Below the pieces are notes generated by a model that was not told where the DNA came from, searched no databases, and saw nothing but the letters and a program-made list of their open reading frames with translations. The translations under genes were made by a program, and so were the position numbers. DNA of 64,000 nt from Geojedonia sp051814705 (GTDB taxonomy: Bacteria > Bacteroidota > Bacteroidia > Flavobacteriales > Flavobacteriaceae), in assembly GCA_051814705.1 (NCBI GenBank), contig JBPWQW010000002.1, positions 319,950 to 383,949 on the forward strand, read 5' to 3'. This document shows, piece after piece, positions 59,682 to 64,000 of this stretch (its first letter is position 1; each line of letters starts with the position of its first letter).

Positions 59682-62600
59682 TTATTTGGTTCCTACGTAG
59701 ATTGGCCCTACAAAAGGTTTTAATCCACTATTTTTTAAATTTATAATATAGTAATATGTTCCGGTTGGTACCGTGTTTGCATTTCCAAAAGAACCTTTTG
59801 ATGATGCACCATTCCAATCGTTTTGATAATTGAAATTTTCATAGATTTTGGCTCCCCAACGGTTAAACAATTGTAATTCTATTACAAATCCACAATCTTC
59901 AACTCCGGTTACTGTAAAGAAATCGTTAATAGTATCTCCATTAGGGGTTACCGCTTTAGAGATAACAACATCTTCAGAACCGCAGGCTAATACCACACAT
60001 TCATCATTTAAGGTTATTGAAACTTCTGCCTCAGTAGGGCAACTGGTCTCATCTAAACTTTCATATCTAAAGGTATAGGTGCCTAGGTCGCTTTCTTCAA
60101 AACGGCCTTCGTTGTCTAATAGTGAAGTAGGGTTAAAGATGCTTCCAGTTATGGTTGCATCCCCAGAAACTACTGTCCAGGATCCATTTAGATCATAATC
60201 ACCACTTAATAGACTAAATAAATCGAAATCGATATTTTCAGTAATACATAAGCTCGTATCGGATGTCACAACATCTCCTACACTGACATTAATAGCCTGC
60301 GTAATAATTGTTGAATTATCACATCCGTCTACTGCTGTCCAAGTTCTAGTTATCACATAATCTTGAGCATTTCCAGAAATAGTAGAAGACTCATTATATG
60401 TAACTGTAACATCTGAAGAACAATTATCTTGGAACGTCAATTGAGCAACAGCAGGAATATTATCACATTCTACAGAAATATTTCTTTCTAAATTTGTTAC
60501 TAATTCGGGTGCCGTATTATCAGATATGGTTATGGTTTGTACTTGATCTTCGGCAGCATTATTACAGCTATCCACCAATGACCAGGTTCTAGTAATCACA
60601 AAACTACCTTCACAGGCTCCGGCTACAGGCTCACTATCCACATAAGTAGCTTGAATACCTGTAGTACAGTTATCGGCTGCATCCATTACATCGCCGGTAT
60701 TGGCTACAGAAACATCATAGTTACACTCAGCGTCTGTGAATATTTCAATAGATGCTGGCGCTGTAAATGTTGGCACTGTGTTATCAGATACAGTAATAAT
60801 TTGTATTTGATCTTCGGCTGCATTATTACAGCTATCCTTCAATGACCAAGTTCTAGTAATCACATAACTACCTGGGCATTCTCCAGCTACAGGCTCACTA
60901 TCCACATAGGTGGCTTGAAGTCCTGTTGAACAATTATCAGCAGCGTCAGAAACATCACCTGTCATTGCAGGACTTGCATCATAGTTACAATCAGCATCTG
61001 TGAATATTTCAATAGATGCAGGTGCTGTAAAAGTTGGCACTGTGTTATCAGATATGGTTATGATTTGTATTTGATCTTCGGCAGCATTATTACAGCTATC
61101 CACTAATGACCAGGTTCTAGTAATCACAAAACTACCTTCACACGCTCCGGCTACAGGCTCACTATCTACATAAGTAGCTTGAATCTGTGAGGAACAATTA
61201 TCAGCTGCATCCGTTACATCTCCAGTTATCGCAATAGAGGCATCATAGTTACAATCGGCATCCGTGAATATTTCAATATTGGCAGGTGCCGTAAAAGTTG
61301 GCACTGTGTTATCAGATATGGTTATGATTTGTATTTGATCTTCGGCAGCATTATTACAGCTATCCACCAATGACCAGGTTCTTGTAATCACATAGCTTCC
61401 TTCACACGCTCCGGCTACAGGCTCACCATCTATATAAGTAGCTTGAATCTGTGAGGAACAGTTGTCAGCAGCGTCAGAAACATCTCCTGTCATGGCAGGG
61501 CTTGCATCATAGTTACAATCCGCATCCGTGAAAATTTCAATATCGGCAGGTGCTGTAAATGTTGGTGCTGTGTTATCAGATACAGTAATGGTTTGTACTT
61601 GATCTTCAGCAGCATTATTACAGCTATCCTTCAATGACCAAGTTCTAGTAATCACAAAACTACCTTCACACGTTCCAGCGACTACTTCATCTTGATACGT
61701 AGCTTGGATACCTGTTGAACAGTTATCAGCAGCGTCAGAAACATCACCTGTCATGGCAGGACTTGCATCATAGTTACAATCCGCATCCGTGAATATTTCA
61801 ATATCGGCAGGTGCGGTAAATGTTGGCGCCGTGTTATCAGATACAGTAATGGTTTGTATTTGATCTTCAGCAGCATTATTACAGCTATCCACCAATGACC
61901 AGGTTCTAGTAATCACAAAACTACCTTCACACGCTCCGGCTACAGGCTCACTATCTACATAAGTAGCTTGAATCTGTGAGGAACAATTATCAGCTGCATC
62001 CGTTACATCTCCAGTTATCGCAATAGAGGCATCATAGTTACAATCGGCATCCGTGAATATTTCAATATTGGCAGGTGCCGTAAAAGTTGGCACTGTGTTA
62101 TCAGATATGGTTATGATTTGTATTTGATCTTCGGCAGCATTATTACAGCTATCCACTAATGACCAGGTTCTTGTAATCACATAGCTTCCTTCACACGCTC
62201 CAGCTACAGGCTCACCATCTATATAAGTAGCTTGAATCTGTGAGGAACAGTTGTCAGCAGCGTCAGAAACATCTCCTGTCATGGCAGGGCTTGCATCATA
62301 GTTACAATCCGCATCCGTGAAAATTTCAATATCGGCAGGTGCAGTAAATGTTGGTGCTGTGTTATCAGATACAGTAATGGTTTGTACTTGATCTTCAGCA
62401 GCATTATTACAGTTATCCACCAATGACCAGGTTCTAGTAATCACATAACTACCTTCACACGCTCCAGCGACTACTTCATCTTGATACGTAGCTTGGATAC
62501 CTGTTGAACAGTTATCAGCAGCGTCAGATACATCACCTGTCATGGCAGGACTTGCATCATAGTTACAATCAGCATCCGTGAAAATTTCAATATCGGCAGG

Positions 62601-64000
62601 TGCAGTAAAAGTTGGCACTGTGTTATCAGATATTGTTATGACTTGTATTTGATTGTCAGCATTATTTCCACATGAATCAGTTAGAGACCAAGTTCTAGTA
62701 ATCACAAAACTACCTTCACAAGTTCCAGCGACTACTGCATCTTGATACGTAGCCTCAATATCTGTGGAACATGCATCACTTTCATCCGTTACATCACCTG
62801 TAATGGCAATAGATGCATCGTAGCTACAATTAGCGTTGGTAAATATTTCAATATCGGCAGGAGCCGTAAATGTTGGCTTGATATTATCTTTAATTTCAAA
62901 TTGTGCACTTGTTGTAATAAAATTGCCACACGCGTCAGTAGCCGTAAATACTACAATGACACTTCCTGTAAAGCCACAACTTTCATTTAAAGCGGTATAG
63001 TCATTTGTCCATGCAATTGCAGAACAGTCGTCAGAGGCAGTTGCACCTCCGTTAGAATTTAACCATGTGTTAAACTCTTGAACATTACCAGCGCCATCAC
63101 ATTCTACTATTTGATCGGCAGCAGGTGTTTGAAGTATTGGTTTTCCAGTATCTTTAATTAGATAAGTTGCTGTTGTCGTACTTGAATTATTACAAGCATC
63201 TGTAGCTGTAAAGGTCACAGTAATCGCACCATCATCACATTTTACGGTCGTGTCTTGACCATAATCATTAGACCAGGTAACTGAACCACAGTTATCGGTT
63301 GCAGTTGCCCCAGCATGGTTGTCTAACCAATTTTGTAATGCGTTAGGATCTGAAGCTCCACATTCGATTTCAATGTTTTGAATGTTTGAATTGTCTATTA
63401 CTGGCGGAATACTTTCGTCTAATGTATAGGTATACACCCAATCATTTGTGTTTCCAGAACAGTCTGTATAGGTCCAAGTATATGTCTTAGTACCTTTACA
63501 AACAGGATCCGCACTAACTACTGGATTTGTTGGTATAATTATATTTCCACAGCTATCATTTACATCTGGAGGAGTTGGAATAACTTGAGCCTCATCAAAG
63601 CATGTAATATTTGACCCTTCATTTACGGGTAAAATAAAATCTGGTATATCGATAGTTACAGTGTGCACATAATCTTGAGTATTACCTTCACAATCAGTGT
63701 AGGTCCAAGTATAGGTTACATCGCCTTCACATCCAGGTACAGTTCCTTCAACAGGACCAGATGGGGTAAGAGCATTATTACAATTATCATTTACCGCAGG
63801 AGGAGCAGGTAATACGATGTCTGCATAACAAGAAACAGTATCAGTTGTACCAGTAATAGCTGCAAAAGGTTCTCTTTCAATAGTTACAGTGTGCACATAA
63901 TCTTGAGTATTACCTTCACAATCAGTGTAGGTCCAAGTATAGGTTACATCGCCTTCACATCCAGGTACAGTTCCTTCAACAGGACCAGATGGGGTAAGAG
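59682..64000 (-). CDS. Giant repeat adhesin with T9SS type B (gliding C-terminal) sorting domain, partial
   Basis: The frame is open to the right edge, so the start is outside and at least 1438 residues are present. A run of nine highly similar HYR-like repeats of 87-88 residues (about 60.5-62.9 kb), each with four Cys and the motif PTFTAPADIEIFTDADCNYD, forms the core. Two related but distinct Ig-like units (76 residues, YTWTYTDCEGNTQDYVHT) and two longer ones lie N-terminal. A degenerate repeat and a C-terminal CHU_C/gliding domain (ISKAVTPNGDTINDFFTVTG, LFNRWGAKIYENFNY, GTYYYIINLK) end the protein. It is probably a surface adhesin or gliding-related filament of SprB type, secreted with the PorP/SprF partner. 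Confidence 0.9.
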   Translation of the reverse strand, partial: LTPSGPVEGTVPGCEGDVTYTWTYTDCEGNTQDYVHTVTIEREPFAAITGTTDTVSCYADIVLPAPPAVNDNCNNALTPSGPVEGTVPGCEGDVTYTWTYTDCEGNTQDYVHTVTIDIPDFILPVNEGSNITCFDEAQVIPTPPDVNDSCGNIIIPTNPVVSADPVCKGTKTYTWTYTDCSGNTNDWVYTYTLDESIPPVIDNSNIQNIEIECGASDPNALQNWLDNHAGATATDNCGSVTWSNDYGQDTTVKCDDGAITVTFTATDACNNSSTTTATYLIKDTGKPILQTPAADQIVECDGAGNVQEFNTWLNSNGGATASDDCSAIAWTNDYTALNESCGFTGSVIVVFTATDACGNFITTSAQFEIKDNIKPTFTAPADIEIFTNANCSYDASIAITGDVTDESDACSTDIEATYQDAVVAGTCEGSFVITRTWSLTDSCGNNADNQIQVITISDNTVPTFTAPADIEIFTDADCNYDASPAMTGDVSDAADNCSTGIQATYQDEVVAGACEGSYVITRTWSLVDNCNNAAEDQVQTITVSDNTAPTFTAPADIEIFTDADCNYDASPAMTGDVSDAADNCSSQIQATYIDGEPVAGACEGSYVITRTWSLVDSCNNAAEDQIQIITISDNTVPTFTAPANIEIFTDADCNYDASIAITGDVTDAADNCSSQIQATYVDSEPVAGACEGSFVITRTWSLVDSCNNAAEDQIQTITVSDNTAPTFTAPADIEIFTDADCNYDASPAMTGDVSDAADNCSTGIQATYQDEVVAGTCEGSFVITRTWSLKDSCNNAAEDQVQTITVSDNTAPTFTAPADIEIFTDADCNYDASPAMTGDVSDAADNCSSQIQATYIDGEPVAGACEGSYVITRTWSLVDSCNNAAEDQIQIITISDNTVPTFTAPANIEIFTDADCNYDASIAITGDVTDAADNCSSQIQATYVDSEPVAGACEGSFVITRTWSLVDSCNNAAEDQIQIITISDNTVPTFTAPASIEIFTDADCNYDASPAMTGDVSDAADNCSTGLQATYVDSEPVAGECPGSYVITRTWSLKDSCNNAAEDQIQIITVSDNTVPTFTAPASIEIFTDAECNYDVSVANTGDVMDAADNCTTGIQATYVDSEPVAGACEGSFVITRTWSLVDSCNNAAEDQVQTITISDNTAPELVTNLERNISVECDNIPAVAQLTFQDNCSSDVTVTYNESSTISGNAQDYVITRTWTAVDGCDNSTIITQAINVSVGDVVTSDTSLCITENIDFDLFSLLSGDYDLNGSWTVVSGDATITGSIFNPTSLLDNEGRFEESDLGTYTFRYESLDETSCPTEAEVSITLNDECVVLACGSEDVVISKAVTPNGDTINDFFTVTGVEDCGFVIELQLFNRWGAKIYENFNYQNDWNGASSKGSFGNANTVPTGTYYYIINLKNSGLKPFVGPIYVGTK
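61142..61610. repeat. Adhesin triplet-repeat block, copy A
   Basis: It matches 61931-62399 at an offset of exactly 789 bases, with only a handful of differences. The offset equals three repeat units (87+88+88 codons). Confidence 0.85.
61931..62399. repeat. Adhesin triplet-repeat block, copy B
   Basis: Second copy of the 789-bp offset duplication. Protein units 3 and 6 are identical and units 4 and 7 nearly so. Confidence 0.85.
63889..64000. repeat. Near-identical Ig-like repeat at the right edge
   Basis: It repeats the sequence starting at 63661 at an offset of 228 bases (76 codons) with no difference seen to the window edge. It marks another repeat run that continues outside. Confidence 0.85.

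Noticed and set aside
60500..62900. Regularly spaced repeats resembling a CRISPR array
   Set aside because: The repeats are 261-264 bases, in frame, and encode near-identical protein units of an adhesin. There are no unique spacers.

Overview
The window is 64 kb of AT-rich chromosome from a member of the Flavobacteriaceae (Bacteroidota). The evidence is the type IX secretion system (T9SS) gene porQ, secreted proteins with T9SS sorting domains, a PorP/SprF plus OmpA plus giant-adhesin cluster, families largely confined to this group (DUF6048, DUF6452, head-GIN proteins), TAnnTTTG-type promoter boxes, and flavobacterial gene neighbourhoods such as lon-porQ-cmk-rpsA. I see no rRNA, tRNA, CRISPR array, insertion sequence or prophage. 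Most of the window is core housekeeping sequence with small accessory patches.

Layout. 1-9.5 kb: the end of an RNA methyltransferase gene, a GNAT/nitrilase fusion, a DinB-like protein, the rlmD-DUF6452-DUF6048 operon, an ECF sigma factor with a small membrane partner, ornithine aminotransferase, a DUF2752/CD225 pair and an Smr protein. 9.5-19.2 kb: a TSP3-repeat lipoprotein, cysteine desulfurase, a 1.75-kb patch with two secreted-protein genes bounded by a duplicated desulfurase 3' end, then a minus-strand M23 peptidase-TonB receptor-S10 peptidase operon. 19.4-26.7 kb: a small coiled-coil gene, zapA, a 6S-like RNA, rny, xerD, a small porin-like protein, aroQ, lpdA, a DUF1572 protein and msrB.

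26.8-37.5 kb is an alpha-glucan block: glycogen synthase (GlgA/GlgM type), glgC, glgE, maltokinase, glgB and a GH31 alpha-glucosidase. This is the GlgE (maltose-1-phosphate) route to branched alpha-glucan, without an obvious treS in view. 37.6-42.8 kb: an M48 lipoprotein peptidase, a UMF1-type MFS transporter, and a sigma factor, putative anti-sigma and two beta-solenoid surface protein operon. 43-54.7 kb: lon, porQ, cmk, rpsA, a secreted protein, pyrR-pyrB, a STAS-like protein, rnz and pdxH. 54.9-56.7 kb: a CAP-domain lipoprotein, a GIN-like protein and a LapA-like membrane protein. 56.8-64 kb: an OmpA/PD40/TPR protein, PorP/SprF and a repeat-rich T9SS type-B adhesin that leaves the right edge.

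The most unusual signals are these. (1) An accessory insert at 11.77-13.47 kb is flanked by a native and a diverged remnant copy of the last 16 codons of the cysteine desulfurase gene. (2) An array of about 21-bp repeats ending in ATCGAT lies upstream of the CAP lipoprotein gene, and two units of the same motif at exactly 21-bp spacing lie inside that insert. This looks like the operator of an unidentified regulator, possibly of LytTR type. (3) A 22-bp tandem repeat lies upstream of the CD225 gene. (4) The 6S-like RNA has mutually exclusive helices. (5) A recent 789-bp triplet-repeat duplication lies inside the adhesin gene.
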